Assembly: GCA_007833815.1 (NCBI GenBank) | Contig: CP033464.1 | Coordinates: 4,458,001 to 4,522,000, forward strand | Reading direction: 5' to 3' | Source: Brevibacillus laterosporus | Lineage (GTDB): Bacteria; Bacillota; Bacilli; Brevibacillales; Brevibacillaceae | Length of the DNA: 64,000 nt | Shown here: positions 1 to 8,328 of the stretch, piece after piece | How positions within the stretch are numbered: position 1 is the first letter of the stretch | Layout: the number at the start of each line of letters is the position of its first letter | Notes under the pieces: generated by a model | What the model was told of the DNA's origin: nothing | Databases searched by the model: none | What the model saw: the letters and a program-made list of their open reading frames with translations, nothing else | Program-made: the position numbers and the translations under genes

Positions 1-833
1 TCATTGAACCTGTGAAGCCCATTGAGGGCAAACCCTTTTGAAACTAAGGAAAAGCCAAATTTATCTTCGTTTTTTCCTTTCGCCAAATTTTCTAGCGCAA
101 CTGATGATTCATATAACTTGTCCCAGTTATAATACATCTTATAGTAAGCACAAGCTCGTTCATAAGCAACTAATTGCTCATCCTCTGGCATAAATCGTAT
201 AAAGTTTTTCATTAAGACAAATCGTTCATGTACTTGCTGTGGATCAAATCTGAGTAAGTAAAAAATTCTCAGATAGCAAACTGCTAACTGTGGAGAAAAG
301 CTTTTTTCTTTTTCTGAAATAAGCTGGTATAGATAAAGTGCGTGAGTGTATTCTGGTTGATTGTAGTTTACAGTGCTTGGATCATAAGGATACTTTACTT
401 CTGCGTGAGAAAAAATTTCTTCAGCTAGATCAAAGATCACTTTTGTATTTTTCTCATTGATAACTTCTTCAATTAACTCTGACACAATACTATACAGCGA
501 AATGTCTAAACATCTCTTAATAAAGTCCTTCGTTTTCCCTTCGATAAATGTACCACTTTCATTTTTCTTTGTTTTTCTTCTCAGTTCACCTAAAAACCAA
601 GGATAAAAGTATCCTTCTGGCAGCTTTAGAATAGAGGTAATGGAATCAATCATTTCTACATTAAACTTTCTATCTACCGAATCACTGGGTTTTAGAATTC
701 GTGTTAATGTGGTTACATTATCTATTCCTAACAGTTCAGCTAATTTATTTAATTTTAAACCTTGAGATTTTCGCTTAATATTAATCTCTTGTCTAAGGTG
801 CACTTGCAATTCCTGATATTCAGAATAAATCAT
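1..833 (-). CDS. HTH-TPR peptide-receptor type regulator, AimR-like (partial)
   Basis: This gene is open to the left edge, so only about 277 N-terminal residues are visible. Residues 1-60 form a Cro/CI-type helix-turn-helix (LKLNKLAELLGI). The rest is helical with aromatic-rich repeats resembling the TPR part of RNPP-type receptors. The start at 833 follows a GGAGG site. SPbeta-like phages carry the arbitrium receptor AimR, and the length and layout fit such a receptor. The partner peptide gene would lie outside the window, so arbitrium function is inference. It has its own strong promoter. Confidence 0.75.
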   Translation of the reverse strand, partial: MIYSEYQELQVHLRQEINIKRKSQGLKLNKLAELLGIDNVTTLTRILKPSDSVDRKFNVEMIDSITSILKLPEGYFYPWFLGELRRKTKKNESGTFIEGKTKDFIKRCLDISLYSIVSELIEEVINEKNTKVIFDLAEEIFSHAEVKYPYDPSTVNYNQPEYTHALYLYQLISEKEKSFSPQLAVCYLRIFYLLRFDPQQVHERFVLMKNFIRFMPEDEQLVAYERACAYYKMYYNWDKLYESSVALENLAKGKNEDKFGFSLVSKGFALNGLHRFN

Positions 834-871
834 AAAATTACCTCCACAGCCAATTAATTCCCCACACCTTC

Positions 872-900
872 ATTATAACACACTTTGTTATTTAATACAA
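872..900 (-). promoter_or_regulatory. SigmaA promoter of the HTH-TPR regulator
   Basis: On the minus strand TTGTAT (895-900) is followed after 17 bp by TATAAT (872-877). An imperfect inverted repeat (TTTGT...ACAAA) overlaps the -35 box and spacer and could be an operator. Confidence 0.7.
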
Positions 901-968
901 ATTTTTATTTTATATAATGATATATTTTTCTATGTATGCCATTAAATTGAACAGTCACTATCCAAAAA

Positions 969-1000
969 CCGACTACCCCTATTAGTAAGAGTAGTCGCAA
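969..1000 (-). terminator. Intrinsic terminator after the 982-1587 gene
   Basis: Perfect 7-bp stem, CGACTAC (970-976) with GTAGTCG (991-997), followed on the minus strand by GTTTTTGG. The stop codon of the gene lies inside the hairpin loop. Confidence 0.75.
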
Positions 1001-1587
1001 TAATCACCTGCTCTATAAAAATTTCCATGTGAATCTCTATTGGGAAATCCCTCTTTATGAGCTGACTTAATTGGCATCTTACTTCCACAAGCATGACACC
1101 ACGTTTCGGTCGAATTGCTATAAATGTAATGAACTCCCTTATTCATACAAATTGGACATTCGTATCTTAATTTATATCTTTTTTTTCCATTAGAATCTTC
1201 CTTAATTCCTGTTGTTTGATAATCTGAAACCTGTACAACATTATCAGGAACAGTGTCCGTTTGAGTGTCTCGATCCCCCTGATTCTCTGGAGATTTATGA
1301 ATCTCTTGAAGTCCTTCAATCATTTGCTCTCGAATTTCTTCATTGTTAATTTGCTGCTTCTCTTCTACCTGCTCTTCTTCTTGCTTCATATTGTCAAAGA
1401 AATGACTATAAGCCTTACCTATTTTTTCAAACTCTTTTACTGTTTTCAAAATATCTTTATCAATACCAAATATGTTAAACACATTTTGAACGATAACCAA
1501 TTTTGAAAGACTATCAGTTTCTTGTAACTCTAATTCAGCTTCTTTACCCTTATCATCTTTAATGGAAATTTTAACTATTAATGACAT
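982..1587 (-). CDS. Zinc-ribbon protein of unknown function
   Basis: The protein has 201 residues. The N-terminal half is acidic and helical with a Glu/Gln-rich stretch. The C-terminal third carries two cysteine pairs (CPIC and CHAC) that look like a zinc ribbon, followed by an aromatic Gly/Tyr-rich tail. I do not recognise the family. It is the last gene of a leftward unit and ends in an intrinsic terminator. A DNA- or RNA-binding role is plausible only because of the zinc ribbon. Confidence 0.75.
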   Translation of the reverse strand: MSLIVKISIKDDKGKEAELELQETDSLSKLVIVQNVFNIFGIDKDILKTVKEFEKIGKAYSHFFDNMKQEEEQVEEKQQINNEEIREQMIEGLQEIHKSPENQGDRDTQTDTVPDNVVQVSDYQTTGIKEDSNGKKRYKLRYECPICMNKGVHYIYSNSTETWCHACGSKMPIKSAHKEGFPNRDSHGNFYRAGDYCDYSY

Positions 1588-1610
1588 TTTATAATCACCT
1601 CACCCAGATG

Positions 1611-1639
1611 ATTATAAGTAAAATAATAGTGCAAGGCAA
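1611..1639 (-). promoter_or_regulatory. SigmaA-type promoter of the 982-1587 gene
   Basis: Minus-strand TTGCCT (1634-1639), a 17-bp spacer and TATAAT (1611-1616) lie just upstream of the gene start at 1587. Confidence 0.55.
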
Positions 1640-1678
1640 TAAGAAAAGCATGCTGTATAATTATTCTATTTTTTGGCT

Positions 1679-1963
1679 TTACCCATTAATAGACTTATGA
1701 ATCTGGTGTAAGATTAGCTGAACTTCTTCATCAGTACCTTCAAGCGTGTCAAAACCATTCAGATTGTCTGAAGAATAACTACATGAATTACAATCAAAAA
1801 ATACTCTAATTTCTGGATAGGGTAATGCTCTGTTTCTTATATTATACTTAATTTGTTTAATTCCTTTTCCTTTCATTTTCCAATCAAAAGAAATACTATC
1901 TGCGTAAATTGCTTCAACATGAATCTTTGTATCGTCACTATTACATTTTGGACATCTAATCAA
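1679..1963 (-). CDS. Small zinc-ribbon protein
   Basis: 94 residues. It opens with a CPKC pair and has a second pair, CNSC, near residue 58, so a four-cysteine zinc ribbon is likely. Between the pairs is a beta-rich segment. It sits in a run of leftward early genes with short spacers. No function is recognised. Confidence 0.7.
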   Translation of the reverse strand: MIRCPKCNSDDTKIHVEAIYADSISFDWKMKGKGIKQIKYNIRNRALPYPEIRVFFDCNSCSYSSDNLNGFDTLEGTDEEVQLILHQIHKSING

Positions 1964-1993
1964 AGGTTCCCCTCCAATAAAAACAGTATTTTA

Positions 1994-2221
1994 TCAATTC
2001 TTTCTAAGTATGTATCTCGTAACAAAATGTATTACTTCAATTTTTTCTATCTCTTTCAATTCTGTATAGTATTCACAAATATGTTCTGGCACTGCCTCAT
2101 AGTATTCAGAAACTTCTTCTAGTAGACCAATTAAATCACTTCCATCATCTGTTACATTACTTGTTATATAATCGTATATCTTTTTCTGTTTAGGAGCTAG
2201 TTCGTTAACAAACTTCTTCAT
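1994..2221 (-). CDS. Small helical protein, unknown
   Basis: 75 residues, mostly helical and acidic. It starts at an ATG 20 bp after the stop of the upstream 62-residue gene. No motif recognised; the support is frame length, position in a co-directional cluster and typical phage codon use. Confidence 0.6.
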   Translation of the reverse strand: MKKFVNELAPKQKKIYDYITSNVTDDGSDLIGLLEEVSEYYEAVPEHICEYYTELKEIEKIEVIHFVTRYILRKN

Positions 2222-2240
2222 ATGATCATCCCTTATTCGT

Positions 2241-2429
2241 TCATACTCCGTACTCTTTTATCCAGATTTGCTCACCATTCTCCACTTTATAAACTTCTAC
2301 TACATTTGCAATTGCATTCTTGCTAGAGATGCTGTTTAGTGCATAACGTAAAGCACTTCTTAAACTTCCAGTATACTCTGCTTTGTGTACTGGTGCTCCT
2401 TCTACATAGTACTCTAATAAAAAGTTCAT
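2241..2429 (-). CDS. Small conserved-looking protein, unknown
   Basis: 62 residues, with a beta strand start and the pattern of a small alpha/beta protein. A good AAGGAG-type site precedes the ATG. The 97-bp gap upstream (2430-2526) is partly open in another frame but has no convincing start, and I leave it unannotated. Confidence 0.6.
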   Translation of the reverse strand: MNFLLEYYVEGAPVHKAEYTGSLRSALRYALNSISSKNAIANVVEVYKVENGEQIWIKEYGV

Positions 2430-2526
2430 ACGACATTTTCTCCTTATTACGAATTGTTATCCCATCATATTTGTTTTCAATATCGACTATCGTAGATATA
2501 ACAATCGCTTTTTCTAGTGTTCCTAT

Positions 2527-3078
2527 TTACTTTTCATCTAAAATAGCATAACTCAATTTATCAACTACACTTTCCAGTTCTTTTAGCTTTGTTCTCATTT
2601 CATCTCCACATGCCAATAATCTTTTTCTTACTGCTTCATGTCCTTGGTTATTCTTTGAGACAAAAAAACGTCCATCATATTCAGTGAGAATTGCATCGGG
2701 ATGATGATACTTAATGTAACTATAAATTCTTTTAGTCAGATTAATTTCTGAATAGCATCCAAAATATTCCTGAACAAACAAATTAATTTCACCCTCAATA
2801 CCACTGGTGTCAAAATCGATTTTATATTCTCTTCTAGCTTGCTCACTTATTAGCTGTTCTTCAGTATTTAATGATTTAGATAAAGATGAGGAGTACCGCT
2901 CGGATAGAATGTTCATTATTTGATTGAAAAGAGGGGAAAACCTTTCACAGATGACAGGAGCACCTTTTTGCTGGAATACGTTTAGATATAACCTAGTAGA
3001 GTCGTGATCAACGTTGAAGAAATATTTTTTACCTTTAAATTGAAAAACGTGTTTATTTATTATCGAAGTTCTCTGCAA
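2527..3078 (-). CDS. Unknown 183-residue early protein
   Basis: The start is a TTG placed 5 bp after a strong GGGAGGGGAGG ribosome-binding site. The N-terminus looks beta-rich and the C-terminal half helical. No catalytic motif or membrane segment is visible. It follows the SH3/membrane protein gene by about 30 bp and is probably co-transcribed with it. Confidence 0.65.
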   Translation of the reverse strand: MQRTSIINKHVFQFKGKKYFFNVDHDSTRLYLNVFQQKGAPVICERFSPLFNQIMNILSERYSSSLSKSLNTEEQLISEQARREYKIDFDTSGIEGEINLFVQEYFGCYSEINLTKRIYSYIKYHHPDAILTEYDGRFFVSKNNQGHEAVRKRLLACGDEMRTKLKELESVVDKLSYAILDEK

Positions 3079-3110
3079 TAACCTCCCCTCCCTTCTTCAA
3101 TATGTTGATT

Positions 3111-4538
3111 CTACTTTCTTTCTATATATCTTGATAGAACCCATCCCCTTTTTCTTTCGTTATGGTATTCAAAATCAACATAAGACCAATCTTTTCGTTT
3201 TCTCATGAAAATAACTTCTTGCTCCTTTTCAAGATAAGCAATCGTCTTTGAACGATGCCATGGATTTTCTTTTACTTCAAGCTTGTCTTTTTTTGAATAT
3301 CTAAAAGGCTTTTGCCATAGTAAAGCAATAAACATAGCAGAATCTATTGATGGAACTGCTGCACTAAAGCTACCAGAAATAGAACTGCTAATTATTAAGA
3401 GTATTAAATAATTAACAATATGAATTGTAAACCATAATAAAACTTGATTTACCCATTCTGGTCTTTCAGTAGGATTTTGCAATTTTTGGTCTAATGCTTC
3501 TAACTTCTCTTCTGCTGATAAATTAGACTCAAAGAATCCTGAATCTTGCAATTCAGCATCTAAAGCTGAATGCAATAGCTCCTTTTCAGGGAGGCTAGTT
3601 TCATCAAAATCATCAAAATTTAGATATGATCTAAAATGATGAGCATATGTTTCTAAAGATGATAAACTAAAAGCAGATTTTCTCGCTGTTTCCAAAATAG
3701 TATTATTTATCCTGCTATTTTCTACTAGATAATCCAAGTTGTTTTTTATACTATTGTAAATATCAAAATTATATCTCAATGAAGTTGCTCTGCTTATCTC
3801 ACTACTTGACTTAAATGCTTCTAAAGCAACTCTTGTAATATTGTAAACCTTATTAAAATCAGGTAATTTTCGCAATTCTACATTTGGAATTTTCATTTGT
3901 TCTTGCATTGCTTTGGTAGCCAATGACCCATAATATAATGTATCATTAATATTTTTACCGAGAGACAGTACTCTTGAAAAATCATTAAATGTCTTTTCAT
4001 GTTGACTTATATGCTTTAATAGGTGCATTTCAGGATAAACAACATTTAGATCACGAATACTTGAATAGGGGCGAGATACTTGCTGTGCAAGTTTTGTAAT
4101 AGTATCCAGCCCTTTCAATCTCTGAACCCCTAGAATTTTTTCCATCTTTTGATTGTGTAAATCATTTTCTTCCTTTTTATAGCTATCCAATGCTAGCTTA
4201 AACCGTATGAAAAAATCATCTTGATCATTTATTTCTTCAAAATAACCTTTAAACTTTGCATTTCCATTAACATACAGATACCCTAGTTCTATTAAATTTT
4301 TATCTTGTAGTAAGCTTAATCTTTGAAATATGTCTTCATCCTCGTTTGGGCTTATCACTTTGTCCGCTATGAATTTCAAGAAAAATTCTCTATCTGTTGT
4401 GTACTTTTGATGTTTGTCAAAAAATATATCTGCTGCTGATATGTAATTTCTAAATCTAAACTCGTCCTCTCCTTCTTGGATAATAAATGCTTTTTGCTCT
4501 ATAGCCTTTATGAAATCTTCTGTAGTATTCTTCGCCAT
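3111..4538 (-). CDS. Membrane-anchored protein with C-terminal SH3-like domain
   Basis: 475 residues. Residues 1 to about 360 are largely helical and soluble. One or two hydrophobic segments follow near residues 370-410 (LLWFTIHIVNYLILLIISSS). The last 60 residues look like a bacterial SH3 domain ending in GWVLSRYI. This suggests an inner-membrane protein with a sensing or binding domain on one side. It is unusually large for the accessory block. Superinfection exclusion or host-envelope interaction is possible but unproven. Confidence 0.7.
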   Translation of the reverse strand: MAKNTTEDFIKAIEQKAFIIQEGEDEFRFRNYISAADIFFDKHQKYTTDREFFLKFIADKVISPNEDEDIFQRLSLLQDKNLIELGYLYVNGNAKFKGYFEEINDQDDFFIRFKLALDSYKKEENDLHNQKMEKILGVQRLKGLDTITKLAQQVSRPYSSIRDLNVVYPEMHLLKHISQHEKTFNDFSRVLSLGKNINDTLYYGSLATKAMQEQMKIPNVELRKLPDFNKVYNITRVALEAFKSSSEISRATSLRYNFDIYNSIKNNLDYLVENSRINNTILETARKSAFSLSSLETYAHHFRSYLNFDDFDETSLPEKELLHSALDAELQDSGFFESNLSAEEKLEALDQKLQNPTERPEWVNQVLLWFTIHIVNYLILLIISSSISGSFSAAVPSIDSAMFIALLWQKPFRYSKKDKLEVKENPWHRSKTIAYLEKEQEVIFMRKRKDWSYVDFEYHNERKRGWVLSRYIERK

Positions 4539-4584
4539 ATTTATTCCCCCAAATCCATAATAGTTAAAATACCAATTTCATTAC

Positions 4585-5103
4585 TTATCTCGCAAAATGA
4601 TAATTTTTGTGATATAAGCACCTTATCATTTCTGTCATTTGAGCTTGAGAATAGCCATATCGCAAAAGAACATTCTTTTTAATTCTAACAATATCCATTG
4701 AACATTTAATGTTATCTAGATACACATCATTTGCAAATCTTTTTTCAAATTCATTAACCTCTTTGCTTATTGTGTGAGTGTGTTCTTCTATCAAGTATAA
4801 TGCATCGACTATTTCCATTGCTGCTTTCAAACTAATACCCTTTATTTCTTGGAAATTGTTAATGAAATAATAGGATTTAGAATATCTGTACCCAGTTTCA
4901 TTAGCGAAATTATCTCCATGCACAAACCAATCTTCTGAAATCAGATGTTCGTCTACGCAATGTTTTAAATCAAATTCTCGTTCCAAATAAAGATATTTAG
5001 CTACATCAAGTACACAATTGAAACCGGGCGTAGTAACAGATTCTTTTTCAAGAATTTTCTTTTTATCATTGGAATAAGTTTCAACATACACTAATTCTAA
5101 CAT
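4585..5103 (-). CDS. Unknown 172-residue protein
   Basis: An alpha/beta protein with many aromatic residues and no recognisable motif. It lies 34 bp from the downstream end of the ADP-ribosyltransferase-like gene and 46 bp from the SH3 protein gene, in the same direction. It may belong to the same accessory unit. Confidence 0.6.
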   Translation of the reverse strand: MLELVYVETYSNDKKKILEKESVTTPGFNCVLDVAKYLYLEREFDLKHCVDEHLISEDWFVHGDNFANETGYRYSKSYYFINNFQEIKGISLKAAMEIVDALYLIEEHTHTISKEVNEFEKRFANDVYLDNIKCSMDIVRIKKNVLLRYGYSQAQMTEMIRCLYHKNYHFAR

Positions 5104-5137
5104 AATTAATCTCTACCCCCTTAAAATTACCTTTTCA

Positions 5138-5668
5138 TTATAAATCTTGTAGTCTTCTATTCAAAAATTCCTCACGATTTACGCTAGGTTCAATTTTAGT
5201 AAAACATTGAGGATGTATTGTTTGACTTACAACTATGAAGCCCTGCCTATTAGACGGATATATACATTTGGTATAAATACCATCAAATCTCCCAAATACA
5301 ACACTTAGCTCTAAATTGCTCACATGGGTTGCTACCCACATTTGTAAATTTGTGAAACTAAATAAATCCATTCTGTCTGCAAGATAAATTCCTTTACCAA
5401 GGGCATACATTCCTTCAGTTATTGATATTAGCCCACTTTCCTTTATTGCTTCAATTTTATTAGGCGTGGTCACATGAACAAAATTAATTGTGCCGCTCTT
5501 TAAAACCGATATAGAAAGATTTCCTCTTGATATTCCTGTGGCAAACTTCACAATTTTTTTAGCTCCACCAAGCATCTCTAACTCATCTAACGTTATATTA
5601 AGATACAAATGATTCCCATTGCCGTTCCTTAATCTACTTTTGAATTCACTAATCAAACTATCCATCAA
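5138..5668 (-). CDS. ADP-ribosyltransferase-like fold protein (tentative)
   Basis: 176 residues. The central part has a spaced pattern typical of ART folds: a His-Val-Thr strand (VHVTTPNKIEAIKESGLI) and then GKGIYLAD, corresponding to the H and Y of H-Y-type NAD-binding enzymes such as PARP or KptA. A clear catalytic Glu cannot be assigned by eye. The target is unknown; phage ARTs often modify host transcription or translation proteins. It could also be a decayed or non-catalytic ART. Confidence 0.5.
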   Translation of the reverse strand: MMDSLISEFKSRLRNGNGNHLYLNITLDELEMLGGAKKIVKFATGISRGNLSISVLKSGTINFVHVTTPNKIEAIKESGLISITEGMYALGKGIYLADRMDLFSFTNLQMWVATHVSNLELSVVFGRFDGIYTKCIYPSNRQGFIVVSQTIHPQCFTKIEPSVNREEFLNRRLQDL

Positions 5669-5677
5669 AACACCGCT

Positions 5678-6133
5678 TTAGTTATATTTTGAGCCATTAC
5701 AGTAAGAAAAGAACCCCCATGCAGTCTGAATTTCATTCAAAGAAACTCCCAACATTTCCGATTGTTTGGCAAAACTACTAAAGACTTCTGGATGATCTTC
5801 TACTATATTGATTATAGCTATCATAGTACCAAAAGGGGTTTTCTCAAGTAGGTTAACACTCAAGACTTTGTAAAACCCTTTTTTAGTTCTGCTTTTCTTT
5901 ATCAATCCGTACTTTAATAAGAATTTCAATTTGTTTGCAATTGAAGTTTGAGATAATTCAAGCATTCTTCCAAGTTCAGATTGATTTACCTTTACAAAAC
6001 CACTTTTGTCCGTTCCTTCCTCCATTATTCCTAAGATAACCTTATATGTTGCCATTACTTGGAACATCTTAGAATTTTCTATACTTGTTTTTAAGATACC
6101 CAGATCAATCTCGTGAACGTAGGGTTCATTCAT
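5678..6133 (-). CDS. Winged-helix DNA-binding protein
   Basis: About 151 residues from the ATG at 6133, which has a GGGTTG site upstream. Residues 20-95 look like a winged helix: a helix pair around SELGRMLELSQTSIANKL, then a basic wing (KKSRTKKGFYKV). This matches plasmid replication or MarR-like regulators in general shape. It is adjacent to a ParB-like gene. Which DNA it binds cannot be told. Confidence 0.6.
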   Translation of the reverse strand: MNEPYVHEIDLGILKTSIENSKMFQVMATYKVILGIMEEGTDKSGFVKVNQSELGRMLELSQTSIANKLKFLLKYGLIKKSRTKKGFYKVLSVNLLEKTPFGTMIAIINIVEDHPEVFSSFAKQSEMLGVSLNEIQTAWGFFSYCNGSKYN

Positions 6134-6199
6134 TTTTATCAACCCTTTCAACCTAATCTAGAATTCCCATTTGCCTAACCCTTTCCTTCATATCATTTT

Positions 6200-6643
6200 T
6201 TATCTGACAAACTCTCTTTCAAGCCCTAAGTACGATTTGATTCTAAATTTGAAACTCTTTTTTTTAAAATAGCAAACCCGACAGATGTAATCAGAGCCTT
6301 GTGATTCTATAACCTCAATGTTACTAATATTAAGTGTTTTATAAATACAAAGTCTATGCTGCCCGTCAGTTATAGCCCAATGATTACAAGAATTGCTTGT
6401 AATTCTTATGTCACTTTGATTGCCATGTTCAAGAAGACTGTTCTTTAAATCCACACATTTTCTTACAGAACCATCTCCGTAGCTTTTCTTGCTTTGTTTT
6501 TCTTTTTGTATCTCAGTTGCATACTCTTTTTCTGTTAAAAGCAATGAACATTTACCTGTCCTTTTTCTGTAGCAATCATACTTACTCAAGCGGAATGCAA
6601 AATCCATAGCTGACGGATTAATTTTTGTAGTCCATTGAGCCAT
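6200..6643 (-). CDS. ParB/sulfiredoxin-fold domain protein
   Basis: 147 residues. The motif TDGQHRLCIY near residues 90-100 is the hallmark of ParB-like nuclease domains (normally DGxHR). The rest is basic with a cysteine pair CRVC near the end. ParB-like phage proteins bind nucleotides or act in DNA metabolism. Here no ParA partner is present, because segregation seems to use TubRZ, so this is probably not a partition protein. Confidence 0.65.
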   Translation of the reverse strand: MAQWTTKINPSAMDFAFRLSKYDCYRKRTGKCSLLLTEKEYATEIQKEKQSKKSYGDGSVRKCVDLKNSLLEHGNQSDIRITSNSCNHWAITDGQHRLCIYKTLNISNIEVIESQGSDYICRVCYFKKKSFKFRIKSYLGLEREFVR

Positions 6644-6669
6644 ACATTGATTCTCCTTAAGTATCTTCT

Positions 6670-6894
6670 TTATTCGCTTCCCAGTTCATTCTTAGCTTCA
6701 GTTTTAAGACGCTCCAACCTTTGTTGTTTATATTCTTTGTACTGCTCATCAGCTTTCTCATGTTCGATTCTATTATCTATTGTAGGATTGTTCAGGAATT
6801 CCATAAATGACTTGTGAACTTGCTCGAATAATTCATTTTCCTTTAAATCATTATTAAAGTTTCTTTTGTCTATTCCCAATTGATCTATGTCCAT
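6670..6894 (-). CDS. Small charged helical protein
   Basis: 74 residues, highly charged (Glu/Lys/Gln) and predicted helical or coiled. An AAAGGAG site precedes the ATG. It is in the same leftward run as the ParB-like gene. No function recognised. Confidence 0.6.
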   Translation of the reverse strand: MDIDQLGIDKRNFNNDLKENELFEQVHKSFMEFLNNPTIDNRIEHEKADEQYKEYKQQRLERLKTEAKNELGSE

Positions 6895-6952
6895 TAAAAT
6901 TCTCCTTTTATTCTACTCTAGCAAGATTGCCTTGAAACTTATATTTGTCCTC

Positions 6953-7618
6953 TTAAATTTCAGCTATGCACTCAGGTAAATCATTTCTAACGTTGCCTAC
7001 CATTTTAGACACAGGATATGCTTTCATTTGTTCTTCATCAAATGGCAATAGTAGAGATTCTAACAACTCACCATCTTGAACATCCCTATTTAGCCATAAT
7101 GATTCATCTTCTCTCTTGATTATTACAGGCATACGATCATGTATGTCAGCCATTAATGTATTAGGCTTTGTTGTGATTATGGTACATGTATTTATTCTTA
7201 CTCCCTCTGGGCTTGTCCAAGTATCGTATAATCCTGCCAATGAAAATATTCCTTCATCTTTCATCATGATTCTCATTGGCTGTTTATCACTATCAATCTT
7301 CTTCCACTCATAGAAACCATCAGCAGGAATTATACAACGTTTTCTAATAAACAATTTCTTAAAGGAAGGCTTTTCTCGGATTGTTTCCGCTTTGGCATTA
7401 ATCATTTTATAAGCCATTTTCTCATCTTTCGACCAAGAAGGAATCAGCCCCCATTTTAGCTGCCCAATTCGATTTCTACCTTTATCATTTATTATTGCAG
7501 TTATATGTTGAGTAGGAGCTATATTGTATCTTGGTATAAGCTCAAATGGTATTTCTTCTAAGCTATATCTTTCTTTAAGGTCATCAGGTTTTACAAACAA
7601 TGTGAAACGTCCGCACAT
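6953..7618 (-). CDS. SRAP domain protein (YedK/HMCES-type abasic-site protein)
   Basis: 221 residues from the start MCGRFTLF. The catalytic Cys at position 2 must be exposed after Met removal, so the start at 7618 is right although the frame is open further upstream; a GGGGTG site precedes it. The family forms thiazolidine links to abasic sites in single-stranded DNA. Visible hallmarks are the RYNIAPTQ stretch, WGLIPSW, NAKAETI, the CIIPADGFYEW segment and the HDRMPVI motif. It likely protects replicating phage DNA. Confidence 0.93.
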   Translation of the reverse strand: MCGRFTLFVKPDDLKERYSLEEIPFELIPRYNIAPTQHITAIINDKGRNRIGQLKWGLIPSWSKDEKMAYKMINAKAETIREKPSFKKLFIRKRCIIPADGFYEWKKIDSDKQPMRIMMKDEGIFSLAGLYDTWTSPEGVRINTCTIITTKPNTLMADIHDRMPVIIKREDESLWLNRDVQDGELLESLLLPFDEEQMKAYPVSKMVGNVRNDLPECIAEI

Positions 7619-7715
7619 GATATTCACCCCTACAATAGTTTTGCATCTACTATAAGGATGTTCTTTACAAGCGTTTGTTAACCTTCTATTGCCGTTCGTC
7701 TGCACAGCGTAGTTT

Positions 7716-7931
7716 CTATTTATCCATAAGTTTTTCCTTAATTACATTAAGAATATGTACTTGTTCAATTGAGCTGGTTTGAGCAATTTCAGGCATTACC
7801 TGCCCGTTTGGTGTAATTACAAAGTAAGCGAATCCGTCATGTTCTAGCTTCTTTGCTAAATATTCGCAACCCTTAAGTGTACCTACTGAGATAAAACCTT
7901 TCTCTAATAATGATTCTCTTGTTTTTTTTAT
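7716..7931 (-). CDS. Small protein with apparent ATA start codon
   Basis: A 71-residue reading frame fills the gap between the SRAP gene and the next gene. It has no ATG, GTG or TTG near its beginning. An AAAGGAGAGG site lies 7-10 bp before an ATA codon (7929-7931). The product begins with basic residues and then has an alpha/beta pattern (GCEYLAKKLEHDGFAYFVIT). The frame has good codon use and fits the spacing of its neighbours, so a non-canonical start is the simplest reading. A point mutation of ATG is the alternative. Confidence 0.6.
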   Translation of the reverse strand: MKKTRESLLEKGFISVGTLKGCEYLAKKLEHDGFAYFVITPNGQVMPEIAQTSSIEQVHILNVIKEKLMDK

Positions 7932-7966
7932 ATTCTGTCCTCTCCTTTCGAATAAGAGATGTCTAT

Positions 7967-8167
7967 TTAATCCTCAATTATTTCTTGCACATCTTCTCGA
8001 TTAATCCTGATCCAATCTGTATCAAATAAACTTTCTGACTTTTTGAAGGTTAGATTATACTCGGCAGTATCCAACAAACAATCTTGAATTCCCATTTTAT
8101 CCAAATTCAATCCTAAGCTAGTATCATTTTCATAAACAGTTCCATCTTTTAATTTGACTAGTATCAC
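7967..8167 (-). CDS. Small protein, unknown
   Basis: 66 residues, GTG start behind GAGGAAA. A beta-strand-rich N-terminus (MILVKLKDGTVYEND) suggests a small barrel-like fold. Nothing else is recognised. A 90-bp gap separates it from the tiny peptide gene upstream. Confidence 0.55.
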   Translation of the reverse strand: MILVKLKDGTVYENDTSLGLNLDKMGIQDCLLDTAEYNLTFKKSESLFDTDWIRINREDVQEIIED

Positions 8168-8256
8168 ACAAGTTTCCTCATTTCTACAAACTAAACTCTA
8201 TTATGTACTTGATCCATAGACTATTATATCAGTTGTTAAAGATATCCAGATAGCAC

Positions 8257-8313
8257 TTATTTATTAAATAATTGAGAACCTATAAAAAAGAATATTGCAA
8301 CAACTAATCCCAT
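8257..8313 (-). CDS. 18-residue hydrophobic peptide downstream of mazF
   Basis: The reading frame MGLVVAIFFFIGSQLFNK starts 6-7 bp after a GGAGGG site and 15 bp after the MazF stop. The product is one short hydrophobic helix with a Lys at the end. It may be a membrane peptide (type I toxin-like or small regulator) or a leader peptide. It is too short to prove by length alone, but the ribosome site is strong. Confidence 0.45.
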   Translation of the reverse strand: MGLVVAIFFFIGSQLFNK

Positions 8314-8328
8314 TAATATTTCCCTCCG

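Noticed and set aside
2430-2526. An open minus-strand frame in the gap, continuing into the next gene
   Set aside because: It has no normal start, weak ribosome site and would overlap most of the 2241-2429 gene in another frame.
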